NCBI GenBank assembly: GCA_000697335.1 | Contig: JNEM01012307.1 | Span: 1-18,129 of the forward strand | Reading direction: 5' to 3' | Source: Conidiobolus incongruus B7586 | Taxonomy: Eukaryota > Entomophthoromycota > Entomophthoromycetes > Entomophthorales > Conidiobolaceae | DNA: 18,129 nucleotides | In this document: one piece after another, positions 8,422 through 18,129 of the stretch | Layout: each line of letters begins with the position of its first letter | Numbering within the stretch: position 1 is the first letter of the stretch | Notes under the pieces: model-generated | What the model was told of the DNA's origin: nothing | The model's input: only the letters and a program-made list of their open reading frames with translations | Databases searched by the model: none | Program-made: the position numbers and the translations under genes

Positions 8422-11400
8422 TTAAGCTACTAAGTATCCCAAACTTTGAGCGGCTAACTGATCCTGAACAGAGTATGCGAGTGCCATCTTGTATAAAATG
8501 AGAGGAATTTGACTCTCTTTGGATTGTGGATTCTTTTCACCTTCTTTTTGAATTTCTACGTATTTGGCCCGGGTTAATTTCCAGAGGATGACCTGTGGCG
8601 TATCGGTAATGACAGTGGTAAATCTGGGCATCTGGCTGAAGAAGGTAAGCTCTCCAAGGAATGTACCAGGAAGGATGGTGTCGAAAAGGTCGCTCTTTGT
8701 AGGCGTAGCTTGATAGTGTGCCTTGAGCATACCTTGTTCGACTAGGTACAAATCGTCAGCATTATCTCCCAATGACCAGACATGTTGTCCCTTTCCAAGT
8801 TGAACTCTTTCCAGGTATTTAGAAAATGTTGATAAAACTTCCCAGTTAACATCACTGATATCTTGGAAAGCTTGAGCGAGAAGTGGTAGAGGTTGTTTAG
8901 CATTTTTGATAGTTGGCTTTTCCAAGCTTTGAGATTGAGTATTAAACTGAGGAATTGATTGAGCGACTTGAAGAATTTGCTCGCCTCTAGGAGATTGACC
9001 AAGTGGGGTGATAGGACTGACATCTAAGAAGCTGGATTGAGGAATTGGAGAAGCAAGAGCACGAGGTTCATTGCTACGGAAAACTTGAGCAAGCATAAAA
9101 TTTTCACACCACTCGAGAGCTACATTCAAGACAGAGAAGCATCTGACAGTTGCACTGTGGCTTTCTTCATCTTGAGCCGAATTGGTGGTGGGCCATACAT
9201 TAGCACGAATAAGAGCCTTACCAACATCAGAATCTTTTTGAACTCCAGATAATACCAAGAAAATAGAATTCTTCTTCAATTTAGCGACAATGTTACTGAA
9301 AGTACTAGCAGTAGAGAAATCAAGTCCAGTAACTAGTGAAAAGTCGAGGATAATAAATCTGACTAAACTTTCTTTGGAGCGATGTTTTTTGATTATTGCA
9401 TTTATAGCAGTATCCAATTGATGGACGGTACCAAAGAACATATATCCTTGTAATGAAAGAGTTTGTATTTGCTCACCAACTGAATGCAAAAATTGACGAT
9501 GGTGATAGGGACGACGTACAATGGACCTTAATTTGGTACCATCGGTATGGTAACGGACAGGAGATCTTCTGGAGTATTCGACTATGAAAATGACAAAAGC
9601 GACAATGATACCAAAGAAGATACCTTCAATAAAGCCAATAACACCCATACCAATGGTGATGATAAGAATGGTGAGATATTCCAAAGTAGGAACAGAGCCA
9701 ATGGGATCCCAAACAGCTTCCTTGACAAGATCAAAGCCCATGTTAAACACAAGAGCACCAACTAGAGGCACGGGAATATATCCAACAATTTGAGGACCAA
9801 TGATCAATACACCAAATGTGGCAAGAGCCAAAAGCATGGAAGAAACTCTAGTTGTACCACCACTCTTGTTGAATAGGACACTATTGGAGTAGATGAGGTA
9901 GTTTTGCCCAGATCCAAATAAACCAGCGACCAAATTGGAAACACCATGAGCAACTAATTCACGGTCAACATCGACATCTCTCATATTAGAACTGACAGCC
10001 AATGCAGGGACATTGATAGGGACGTGGAGGATACCAAAGAAAATCAAAGCACCAATAGTAGGGAGCAATTTAGGGATAGTGATCCAGCTGGTCTTATAAA
10101 AGTTAAAGTTCAAATAGAAATCATAGAATGGCTTGTTTCCTTCGGGAAGTTTGAATACCCATCCAAGAGCTCTGAGATCATCAAGAGACAAACCGAGGAT
10201 ACCAGAGCAAAGGATATAAAAAACAAGAGGAATGGTGAGATAAATCATGGGGATGAGAAGAGGATGTTTGATGAAGTGAGTGAATACGACGACAAGCCAG
10301 CTGAGCACGAGACATGATGTCCATAGAGGGATGATATGAGGTTGGAAGTACAACATAAAGCTCTCCCATGTCCATTCAGGGTTGATATCAGTCGTGATTT
10401 TAAAACCAGTTTGGAACAAAAACACACCAACACCACCTAAAATTCCAAATCAATTAATTAGTGGATATAGCTCGCATCATTCAAGATGTAATATATTTGT
10501 CAAATATTAAATTCAAGGAAATATATTAGAATTGAAAATAGCACTTATGTTGACCCACATATTGAAAAGTCCATTAAATCATCGATTGTTCAAAAATTGT
10601 CAAAGGTAGAATGGGAAAAAAATGAATGAGAAAAATCTTCAAGTCATGTGGTTTGGATAAATTATTTTGATTCGTTCACTATACTCAAAAATAAATAGTC
10701 AACTTACCAATACATCCAATGAGAATATGCCTGGGAAAAAATTCCATAATTGACCCCAACTAAAAAAATATTGTTAGTGCGATCTAGGAGGTGGAAATTC
10801 ATTTAATATTATTAACTTACTTTGAACCATCCAAGGAGCAAGAATACTACACCTGTTAGAATGGTACTAATAGCGAATGCGACCATAACAGTAGGAAGCA
10901 TTTGATCCGAATTTTCTCCAACGTCGGCAATGATGAGCTGACAGAGAATGTGAAGAAATGGGACTACTTCTACCATGAATCCACCATTACCAAAAGCAAA
11001 TTTACTAGCACCACTTGCATAAACCAACTGAGCGAGTACTGTAGAAACTAAGAAAATACTGATACCATCAGGTCCAAATGTGGAGAAAGGTTTCATATAA
11101 GTTGGGAAAATAATGATACCGTAAGATACGGCATCCAAGACATTCAAAATAGTACCAATAATAATAGCAGGGATGGAAATAATGGCAGTAGAAGCACACT
11201 CTTTCCAATAGGTAGGACTAGTATAGTTGAAATCAATTTCATCATACCACATTTGAAAAAATGTTTTGGAAGCTCCGAGTTGCTTATCCTCGGAGACGTT
11301 GATCTGAATAGTCGCTGAAGAGGAAGAGGAAGTTGTTTTAGGAAGTAATGAATCAGTCTCTTCAGTTAAGGTGGGTAAAGCAACTGTCTGTGAGCTATCA

Positions 11401-11841
11401 TGCGTTCCAGTCAGTGACACGTCAAGGGCCCCATAGTTAGAGTGGGAATGCTTTTGGCCTCCAGCTTTATCTTTAGCACCTGGAGTCAAGAGACTGGTAT
11501 TTTTTCCGGTTTGGGAAGGTTTAGATAATTTAGAAGAATCTAGATCAATTTCGAGATCTTGCTGTGTCAAGCTAAGTGTCTGGTGACGGAGATCTTCAGC
11601 TTCATATGAGTAAGCTACCATATCTAATGCAAGTTTAAAATTTATTGAATTAGTAGAAGACAAATTATAAAATACCTGATTCATAAGGAATACTACTTCG
11701 GTTAGAGTAATTGGATCTTGCTAAGGAGCTGCCCAATCGAATTCCATAATCATTATCGTCGTTAGTGGGAGGACTTGGCGAATTTGAGGTGGGAATGGAA
11801 CGAGGACAACTCTGTCCTCTTTCTAAGTCTTGGTAAGTCAT
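8422..11841 (-). CDS. VSB1: SulP-type membrane transporter with STAS and cNMP-binding-like domains (Vsb1-like), four exons
   Basis: Exons on the minus strand, in coding order, are 11841-11676, 11623-10821, 10759-10708 and 10436-8422; together they give 3036 nt, or 1011 residues plus TAA. All junctions use GT-AG and keep frame. The start ATG at 11841 gives MTYQDLERGQ. Residues 1-190 are a Ser/Thr-rich, probably cytosolic N-terminus. The SulP membrane core runs from about 200 to 627, opening with the typical NVLDAVSYG and including FFPRHILIGCIGGVG across exons 3 and 4. A STAS domain covers about 660-785 (LDFSLVTGLDFSTAS). A cyclic-nucleotide-binding-like fold covers about 864-969, with GEL at 935-937 and PRFTTV around R945. 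This order is that of yeast Vsb1/YGR125W (about the same length), a vacuolar membrane protein needed for storage of basic amino acids. Substrate and location are therefore inferred by homology. Whether the last domain binds a nucleotide is unknown. Confidence 0.93.
10437..10707 (-). other. Intron 3 of the transporter gene (271 nt)
   Basis: The donor is GTAAGT and the acceptor TTTTAG, with a branch-like CACTAAT about 25 nt before the acceptor. It splits the Gly-341 codon after its first base. The protein on both sides (GCIG and GVGVF) joins into the conserved SulP motif, which fixes the boundaries. It is four to five times longer than the other two introns. I looked for snoRNA boxes and found no convincing set. 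Confidence 0.9.
10760..10820 (-). other. Intron 2 of the transporter gene (61 nt)
   Basis: The donor is GTAAGT, the branch-like sequence CACTAAC and the acceptor TTTTTTTAG. It is phase 0, joining GWFK to LGSIMEFFPRH. The resulting sequence fits the family, where a short exon of 52 nt lies between introns 2 and 3. Confidence 0.92.
11624..11675 (-). other. Intron 1 of the transporter gene (52 nt)
   Basis: The donor is GTATTT, the branch-like sequence CTACTAAT and the acceptor GCATTAG. Removing it joins IPYES to DMVAYSYEAED in frame and links the coding body to the only good upstream ATG. Without it the frame opens inside the intron. The intron lies in a poorly conserved region, so it is slightly less certain than introns 2 and 3. 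Confidence 0.82.
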
Positions 11842-12546
11842 ACTTGAATACCCTTGAATATTTTAAATATATAATTGTGTAATTATTTAAATAAATATTA
11901 AAAATAATTATTGCTCAGTTTAAAATTGGAACTATAAAACTAAACTAGTAACAATCTAACAAGCGAATTTAGAGGGAGTAATCAAGGATAGAGTGATGAA
12001 TAAGACTATTTAAATCTTGTAAAGATATAGGATATATTATATGTATATGTTTGATCTATCAATTGATAAGGATTAATTATTTGAGAAATAAAATGAAAAA
12101 TTAGATATCTTCCAAATTTATAACTTGTATCATTTTTTGCTTAAATGACTGTTTTGATGGGGTGTGTTATTTAATGAAGAGAATTGAGCATGATTGGTGG
12201 ATCACCAATTACACTTCCTAAATTTCCATTCAATGAACATTTAATTTTCACATATTTTGCTAATAATCTCATATAATATAATATTTACCCTGAATGGTTT
12301 TTCAAATATCTTGATTCTCCATGTTGCCAACTCTGGAGAGAATTCTAAGAGTCCTTATACCATGATACTGAGCACACTTAAGCTGATTTTAATGAAAAAA
12401 CATGTAACATTTAATTCAAACATAGACACATGATTATTAATCACTTTCAAGATCGATTAACCATAAATAACCCAATAAATTAAATATATCCGAAATAAAT
12501 CATACATAAATTATTGTGCCAGAAAAAATTTTCTTCAAATTTATAA
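11842..12546. other. Upstream region of the transporter gene
   Basis: This 705-bp stretch should hold the transporter promoter, read leftward. It is AT-rich next to the ATG and more mixed at about 12150-12400, where GGATCACCAATTACAC (a CCAAT-like site near 12201) occurs. No RNA gene was recognised. A decayed gene in the mixed part cannot be excluded. Confidence 0.4.
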
Positions 12547-12831
12547 CGACGGGATAAGAACTTAAAAACATTAAAAGAAATTCAGGATAAGAATTTGATA
12601 AGAAAATATCAAATATTCCAATATAGTCCACTTATTCCCAATCCAAACCAAATAATCAACATACTCACACAAAAAGGCACAAATAAAATACATTTCTATT
12701 TAAGGCGAATCGGCGAAATTCTAAATTTTAAAATTGAATATTTATTGAATAATTCACCGGATTGGCTGTTCAAACTTTTCAATAAGATCAATAAGATTGT
12801 GGCTACCAATCAAATCAAACCATTATTTTGA
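12547..12831 (+). other. Orphan open frame of 94 codons without ATG
   Basis: The frame is open from just after a TAA at 12544 to TGA at 12831, but it has no ATG; only TTG codons could start it. The product would contain YSPLIPNPNQIINILTQK and NNSPDWLFKLFNKINK, a fairly ordinary mix with Pro, Trp and Gly rather than the F/I/L/N/K strings expected of random AT-rich DNA. C is more common here than in the flanks. It may be an internal exon, a decayed gene or chance. I recognise no family, and no clear acceptor fixes a 5' boundary. Confidence 0.25.
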
Positions 12832-14007
12832 CCCAAGTTTCAAATCAAAAATTTCAAGATTTTAAATAAATATTTGTAATATATCGAAAAGTATTGATAT
12901 AATTATCACATTTTGTATTAAGATTTTAATTTAAAACAAGTATATATGGTATAATATATATAATTAATTAAATTTTATTATTATCACTTTCTTGAATTAT
13001 TAAATTATAATTCATATCAATTTAGTCAAATTTACAGTATTTTTTAAAAATACATTAACAAATTTAACAAGTATAATTTTATCCTATTAACTTATTTAAA
13101 ATGCTATATTACATTATTCAATCATGATATCTTTTTTATGGATATTTAATACAAAATAGGCTGTAATTTAATAAATGAATAAATAAAACAGAGACAAGTC
13201 TATAAAACAAGAATCTAATGATTCATAAGTTTTAATTATTAACAGTTTTAATCCACTATACATTTATGAGTGATTTACAAAAATATCATAGTTAATATAG
13301 CAACGATATATTTTGGTATAATATTAAATATCTTAGATATTTTTGAGATAATTTAATATATAAAAGCTGAATACTTTAGTATTAAAGATTAAGTTATTGC
13401 AATATATTAAATACTAAATAATTATAATTTCTATACTTTATTTCTTATAAAATAATTAATTAATTTATTAAATTTATTTTATTTTAACTAATACTTATTT
13501 AGTCTTTACCATAGTCATTATTTCATAATAAATAGCTATATATATTAAAAGTCATATAAATGACATTAATTTTAAAATATATTCCAATTTTTTATAAATA
13601 TGAATATTAATTTAATAATTAAGAATGTTAAATTTGCATTTTCCCTATTTGTTAATTTTATATAGTTTTTAATTATAAACAGTATAAACAAAAATATATA
13701 TATACATTCATTAATAAATAGTTTAGTATATTTATTTACTATTCATATATTGTTTGATATATTGATACAGCTAAAATGATATTTAAATAACATAATATAA
13801 TATTCGATTAAAAATATGGCATTTAATTATTTAATTATTGAATTAAATTTATGTTTCATATTCTATTTAATAGTATTATTTAAAGCTATTTATTCTTATT
13901 TCTAGTAAATTTTACATAATATTTCCCATTGAATGGATTATATTAATATATTACAAAAGGACATTTTTTTCATAATTTAACACTTTTTATTAGTATTAAT
14001 TTTTTTG

Positions 14008-14040
<33 letters not shown>

Positions 14041-16298
14041 TATGATCAATTGTTACAAATAACTGTAATAATAAATTATTATTTTCAATTTGTGATTTAT
14101 GATTAACATTAGGTTAAAAAGTTTTGAGTCATTTTAATAATATAATCTATTATTTCTATGAATATTATTTGATATATATTATGTTCTTAATACTATCAAA
14201 AGAATTATAAATATAGATTAGTATTATATATTTATATATATATAATAATAAGTAAATTTCTTATTAAAATATAAATTTGATTAAATTAACTTTAAATACT
14301 ATTATTTTTGTATATTTATTATAAACCAATATCAGAAAATAAAATAATAAAATTTAATTACTATAAAGTACTATTTATAGCTTTTTCTTTAAAATCTTAA
14401 TTAATTATTTTATTTTTATTTATTTTATTTATTGGTTTTAATATTAATTGTTATGTTCTTTTATTTAAACATTAAATTTCTACACTCTTATATATAACTC
14501 TTTATAGTTTATTTAGATTAAAACTAATTTTGTAATTGATACTTTTTAACTTATTTAATTTATAAAGTTAATTTTAATATAGCTTATAAATTTGATCGAT
14601 ATTTTTTTTCAAAATTTTATTATTTCTTATTTTTAATTAATAATTTTAAATTGGCATTATTTCTATTAATATCATTTTATATAACACTTAATATATTTAC
14701 ATTCTACTCTTTATTTATTTATTCTAATTTAAATATATTTAATATAATTTTAATTTATCTAATAAAAATTATATTAAGTCTTTTTAATAATTTAATAAAT
14801 TTATTATCATTTTATTTATATTTTAATACTAAAGATTTTATGACATATATAATAAAATATCTATTATTTTATTATACACTCAATAATTTTTAACTAGTAT
14901 TAATTTTATTAAAATTTTAAAAATATATAAATATATTATTATTTTAATATAGGTTTTTTTAATATAACATAGTTAACCTATTATTTAATAGATATATTTA
15001 AGACTTTATTATTTAATAACCTATATTTTCCAATAAAATTGAAATCAAATAATTTATAGCATTAGATATTTAATAAAAACTAAAATGAATTTAATTAATA
15101 TATTAGTATAGATATTAAATAATGGTAAAATTTTAAAATCAAATTTAAAAAAATAAATTAATAAATAATATATAAAAATTAATGAGTAATATAAAATTAA
15201 TAGCCTTTTTTATTATTAATAACTTTTTTTTATACTTTTGGTAAGTTTTTAATACCTAAAGAATAATTCTTTTTATTAAAGATTAAAATTTAATATTTTA
15301 TAAACCAATTTGATTTATTTACAGGAATTTTTTTCTTATAAGCTATTTTTTTAATTATCTAAAGAAATTATGATCACATGGGTTATAATCATATGAATAT
15401 ATTAAATATGATAACTTTCTTTATTTTTAAAAAAAATTATTTTTATAATTTTAATTTTTTATATTTTGCAATTATTATGCAAAATAATAAGTGTTTTTAA
15501 TTTATATTAAAAATATTATTTAAAAATTATTTTATTTGAAAAAATAATATATAATCTATTATTAATTGATTTTCCTTGAGATATTAAATAAGAAGACTAT
15601 ATAATATTATAATCTATTATAATAAATAATATTTATTTATATTTAAAGTATATATTTATTAGAATTTATAAAAGGGATTAATTTAGCTTAACCTAATATC
15701 TTATTTTTTTAGATAAAGGATTATATAAAAAAAATTAAGATTGATTAATTATAAGTATTTTTTGTAAAAACCTTTGTTTTTGGTTATACTTTAATAAGTT
15801 TAGTTTAGCTATAATTACTTTAGTTTTTTTTAGGCTTTTATTAAATTATAAGAAATTTATTTTATATTTTTATTAATTAATCTAAGTTTAAACTTAAATA
15901 AATATAATATATTTAAATAATTAATATTAAATTACTTTAATAATTCTCTAACAGAAATAAAAAAATATTTCTTAATATATTTTTATTTTATTAATAAGTG
16001 TAAAAGTTATAATAGAAATTAATTTTTTATATTTAGGTAAATTTTTAATAGTATTCTTTTTAGCTTTAAAATGACAAATCTAGCAATATATGGTAGCTTT
16101 AAATAAAACACCATTTTTATAAGCTATTTACAAGTTTTAAATAATTTTAAAATATTTATAGTTAAGTTTCAAAAATATAAAAATAAAAGTTTTTTGATAA
16201 TTATAATCTAATTTAAATATGAATAAATTTAAATATAAATTTAAAAGTTAAAATATTCAATAAAAAAATAATTAAAATTGAATATATATATATATATA
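12832..16298. other. Extremely AT-rich block with no recognisable gene
   Basis: About 3.5 kb with very little G or C, apart from short patches. It contains the (AT)n run at 14010-14039 and a hydrophobic T-rich open frame at 14540-14893 that I do not accept as a gene. The part at about 15200-16150, read on the minus strand, has one frame with somewhat fewer stops than its neighbours and a lysine-rich conceptual content, possibly a decayed coding sequence, but I cannot assign a family. The block is probably old repeat-derived DNA. Confidence 0.5.
14010..14039. repeat. (TA)n microsatellite
   Basis: An uninterrupted alternating TA tract of about 30 bases within the AT-rich block, the longest in the window. 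It is likely to be length-variable. Confidence 0.92.
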
Positions 16299-16311
16299 TA
16301 TTAACTTTTAA
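16240..16311. repeat. Imperfect inverted repeat across the left end of the Tc1 element
   Basis: A 12-base arm TTTAAAAGTTAA (about 16240-16251) is the exact reverse complement of TTAACTTTTAAA at 16301-16312, the very end of the left Tc1 repeat. ATTCAAT and ATTGAAT inside the loop also pair. Between them lies a (TA)n run of about 20 bases (16282-16301) into which the element seems to have inserted. The outer arm could be the decayed end of a second copy, or chance. Confidence 0.4.
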
Positions 16312-16512
16312 AAATAAGTTATAAAATCAAAAACACTTATATTTTTACTAATAACTTGATTAATATTTAATGAAATAAACTTAAATTAAATAATTAAAAT
16401 CTATTATAATTTTTAATAATATATATCATTAAATGATAATATTTAGCTATTATTTGGTTAAAATATAAACCTTTAAATTTTACCTAAAGTGAGTTATAAA
16501 TTTATAGGTTTT
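16299..16512. repeat. Left terminal inverted repeat of the Tc1 element
   Basis: It begins TATTAACTTTT and ends at AGGTTTT. Its inner end (16479-16512) matches the inner end of the right arm at 27 of 34 positions, with five of the seven differences being transitions. The middle part is more diverged and needs short gaps. The transposase stop lies only 17 bp inside it. Confidence 0.82.
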
Positions 16513-16528
16513 TGGTGATCAAAGAAAA

Positions 16529-17541
16529 TTAAAACTTAGTATATCTACCTTTAGCTATTCTAATTTCTTTAAGTTTATGAGGTATAGAATCAATTAACTT
16601 TTTATACTAAGAAGGGTTAATTTTATTTTATGCTTCTTATATATATTCTTAAAGTTAATTTAAATTTTTTACTAGGGGGAAAACTTTAATAGTTTTTTTT
16701 AACTAATTCTAAAAGTATTTAATTAGGTTAAAGTTAAAAATTGAAGAAGCTATTTTATAACTATTATCTTGTTAATTTTAAGCTATTTGGTAGTAAAAGT
16801 TATAATATAACAAGAGGTATTATCTTATTAGAATATAGTATTAGATATGTTTTACTTATATTATTCAATAGTTTTTTTCAATTTATTATTTAAAATACTT
16901 TAGTATATCTTAATATTAATTCCCTTGTTAACTTTATAAAGATACCTTATACCTAAAGATAATATATATCCCTAAATAATAATTAACTTATCATTATATT
17001 TCTAGGTAGAATTAATATAATCCTTATAAAGTAATTTTGCATTTTTTTTAAAATATCTAGTTTTTCTATTAAATTTACTATAGTATATTTTTGTTTCATT
17101 AGATTAAATAGCCTTACTTTAATTAGTTTTAATTTAATATTAATGATAATATTTAAATTCCCATTTAACTTTATAATGGGATTTTTTTAATTAGCTGTGT
17201 TTTTTCTTAGAATATAAATGGTATCTATATTTATATAAAGCAAATATAATAATATCAGTATTAACTAATATTTTTATATAGTTTTATAGTTTTTGCTATA
17301 TTTCTATAGCAATATTATACTTGCTTATATTAACTAATCTATAGATATACTTTTCATCACATTTATTTATAATTTTAACACATTTAAGTTTAAGTTTAAA
17401 TATGTTTTTATTGCAATTTTTAATAGCTTTAACTATATTAAACTAGCTAACATTAGTAATTCTAACAATATCATAAGTTAATTTATCTTTTTTATAAAGT
17501 TGATTAATACACAAGTGAATTTTTTTAGAGAGGGATTTAAG
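16529..17541 (-). pseudogene. Tc1-type DD34E transposase pseudogene
   Basis: The frame reads from about 17541 (the true start is probably some ten codons upstream and has lost its ATG) to TAA at 16529-16531, about 338 codons, a normal Tc1 length. The N-terminal paired-type HTH shows LTYDIVRITNVS. Catalytic-domain landmarks follow in order: SNETK at 17103-17089, where the family has SDESK/SDETK (first Asp changed to Asn); a GY after a TAG replacing the Trp of VWG; QDN with the second Asp kept at 16822-16824; and the Glu position changed to Lys at 16718-16720, exactly 34 residues on. The C-terminus LIDSIPHKLKEI...AKGRYTKF is typical. There are 24 internal stops, 15 TAA and 9 TAG, and no TGA. 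At least four TAG sit at conserved Trp positions (TGG to TAG), and others fit Gln (CAA/CAG). A single-base loss in a T run near 16736-16740 shifts the frame. Confidence 0.92.
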
Positions 17542-17654
17542 TATAATAATACTAATAAAAAGAATTTAGTATATCTATAGAATATTATATAAAATAATAA
17601 CAAAGAGAGAAAAAGAATATGGCTATATATTATTAAATATATCACTTTATCTTA

Positions 17655-17869
17655 AAAACCCACAAATATATAACTTATTTTAATTAAATATTAAAGATTA
17701 ATATTTTTGTTAATAGTTTACTAAATATATTTAAATATATTTATTTATTATCAAATAATATATCTTAATTATATATTATAGTTTAAATAATCTAATATTT
17801 ATTATTATTTTAGTTATTAATTAAAATATATATATTTTTGATTTTATGACTCATTTTTGTAGGTTAGTG
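17655..17869. repeat. Right terminal inverted repeat of the Tc1 element
   Basis: Read inward from 17869 on the minus strand it starts CACTAACCTACAAAAATGAG, retaining more C and G than the left arm. It mirrors the left arm in length (215 versus 214 bp) and in its inner and outer ends. The transposase start lies about 110 bp inside it. Confidence 0.82.
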
Positions 17870-18129
17870 TAATTAATTAAATTATTATTATTTTTAATAT
17901 TTTAATATTAACTTGGTTTATCAAAAAACAAAATTAAATATTTAATATATAAGTTATTTAATATATAATAAGATTAAAATAATATTATAATATTTAAATT
18001 TTTATTCTTTTAAATTTTTTAAATTTTTAATTTTAAATATAGATTTTAACTTAATAATATTACCTTATAATTTAAAAATGAGAAATTTATTATTTTTAAT
18101 TATTCAATTAAATTATTAGCTTTAAATTA
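17870..18129. other. AT-rich flank to the window end
   Basis: After the TA duplication the sequence consists of AT-rich DNA with almost no G or C. I see no gene, repeat or RNA in it. Confidence 0.6.

Larger units (their letters stand above)
16299..17869 (-). mobile_element. Decayed full-length Tc1-type DNA transposon (1571 bp, DD34E)
   Basis: The element is bounded by terminal inverted repeats of about 214 bp and has TA directly outside each end (16297-16298 and 17870-17871), the Tc1/mariner target duplication. The outer 35 bases of the two arms agree at 28 positions once one is reverse-complemented, and six of the seven differences are C/T or G/A changes with the C or G on the right arm. 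The minus strand encodes a Tc1 transposase (16529 to about 17541) nearly filling the space between the arms. The left end lies in a TA microsatellite. Overall size, layout and transposase length are ordinary for Tc1 elements with long inverted repeats. Many internal stops make it non-autonomous and dead. The one-sided transitions suggest targeted C-to-T mutation rather than simple drift. Confidence 0.87.

Noticed and set aside
9037-10375. Several open frames on both strands inside the transporter gene
   Set aside because: They overlap exon 4 of the transporter, which has recognised domains throughout; they are shadows in other frames.
10425-10425. GTG at 10425 as the start of a separate 667-residue transporter
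   Set aside because: Splicing three introns joins it in frame to upstream exons that supply the rest of the SulP core and a good ATG at 11841.
10437-10707. Box C/D snoRNA in the long intron (GATGATT and ATGATGC motifs)
   Set aside because: No matching D box CTGA or closing stem was found at a suitable distance.
14330-14885. Minus-strand lysine- and asparagine-rich frame suggested as a decayed coding region
   Set aside because: Its stop frequency is about what the base content predicts by chance and no family motif is visible.
16080-16135. Minus-strand AAATGGTGTTTTAT resembling the DEKWFY motif of mariner catalytic domains, as a missing half of the gene at 1097
   Set aside because: Surrounding residues do not follow the family in any frame, so the match is too short to count.
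16529-17541. Ciliate-type genetic code (TAA/TAG read as Gln) to explain the stop-filled Tc1 frame
   Set aside because: Several TAG codons fall at conserved Trp positions, the host genes contain no internal TAA/TAG and end at such codons, and fungal families and introns dominate the window.

Overview
The window looks like nuclear DNA of a very AT-rich fungus that uses the standard genetic code. Three recognisable host genes point to fungi: a type I metacaspase that starts MYPG and ends FIM like the budding-yeast enzyme, a mitochondrial ribosomal protein of the bS21m/Mrp21 family, and a SulP transporter with STAS and cyclic-nucleotide-binding-like domains, arranged as in yeast Vsb1 (YGR125W). 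The transporter gene has three introns with fungal TACTAAT/CACTAAC-type branch sites. A mitochondrial ribosomal protein argues against the anaerobic gut fungi, whose genomes are equally AT-rich but which have only hydrogenosomes. I cannot place the organism further.

Layout: 1-1096 is AT-rich and gene-free. At 1097-1630 (+) is a short intact gene encoding only the two-HTH DNA-binding half of a mariner-type transposase. At 2858-4261 (+) is the metacaspase, preceded by a paired inverted CCAAT-box hairpin and carrying an in-frame 18-bp repeat that encodes GGYQQQ units. A 3-kb intergenic stretch follows. The mitochondrial S21 gene lies at 7337-7756 (+), just behind a poly-A/(TA)n tract. It converges on the four-exon transporter gene at 8422-11841 (-), which encodes 1011 residues. 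An orphan open frame without ATG lies at 12547-12831.

From about 12.8 kb to the end there is an extremely AT-rich block with no recognisable host gene. Inside it, 16299-17869 is a full-length but dead Tc1-type element of 1571 bp, with terminal inverted repeats of about 214 bp, TA at both ends and a DD34E transposase on the minus strand. Its reading frame carries 24 internal TAA/TAG codons and no TGA. Many sit where the family has Gln or Trp, and conserved Pro, Asp and Glu residues show C-to-T or G-to-A type replacements. This is what repeat-induced point mutation (RIP) or a similar CpA-directed process would leave.

The host genes do not form one pathway: cell death or protein quality control, mitochondrial translation, and probably vacuolar transport. 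The most interesting contrast is between the fossil Tc1 with its RIP-like signature at one end and the intact, comparatively GC-rich transposase DNA-binding gene at the other.
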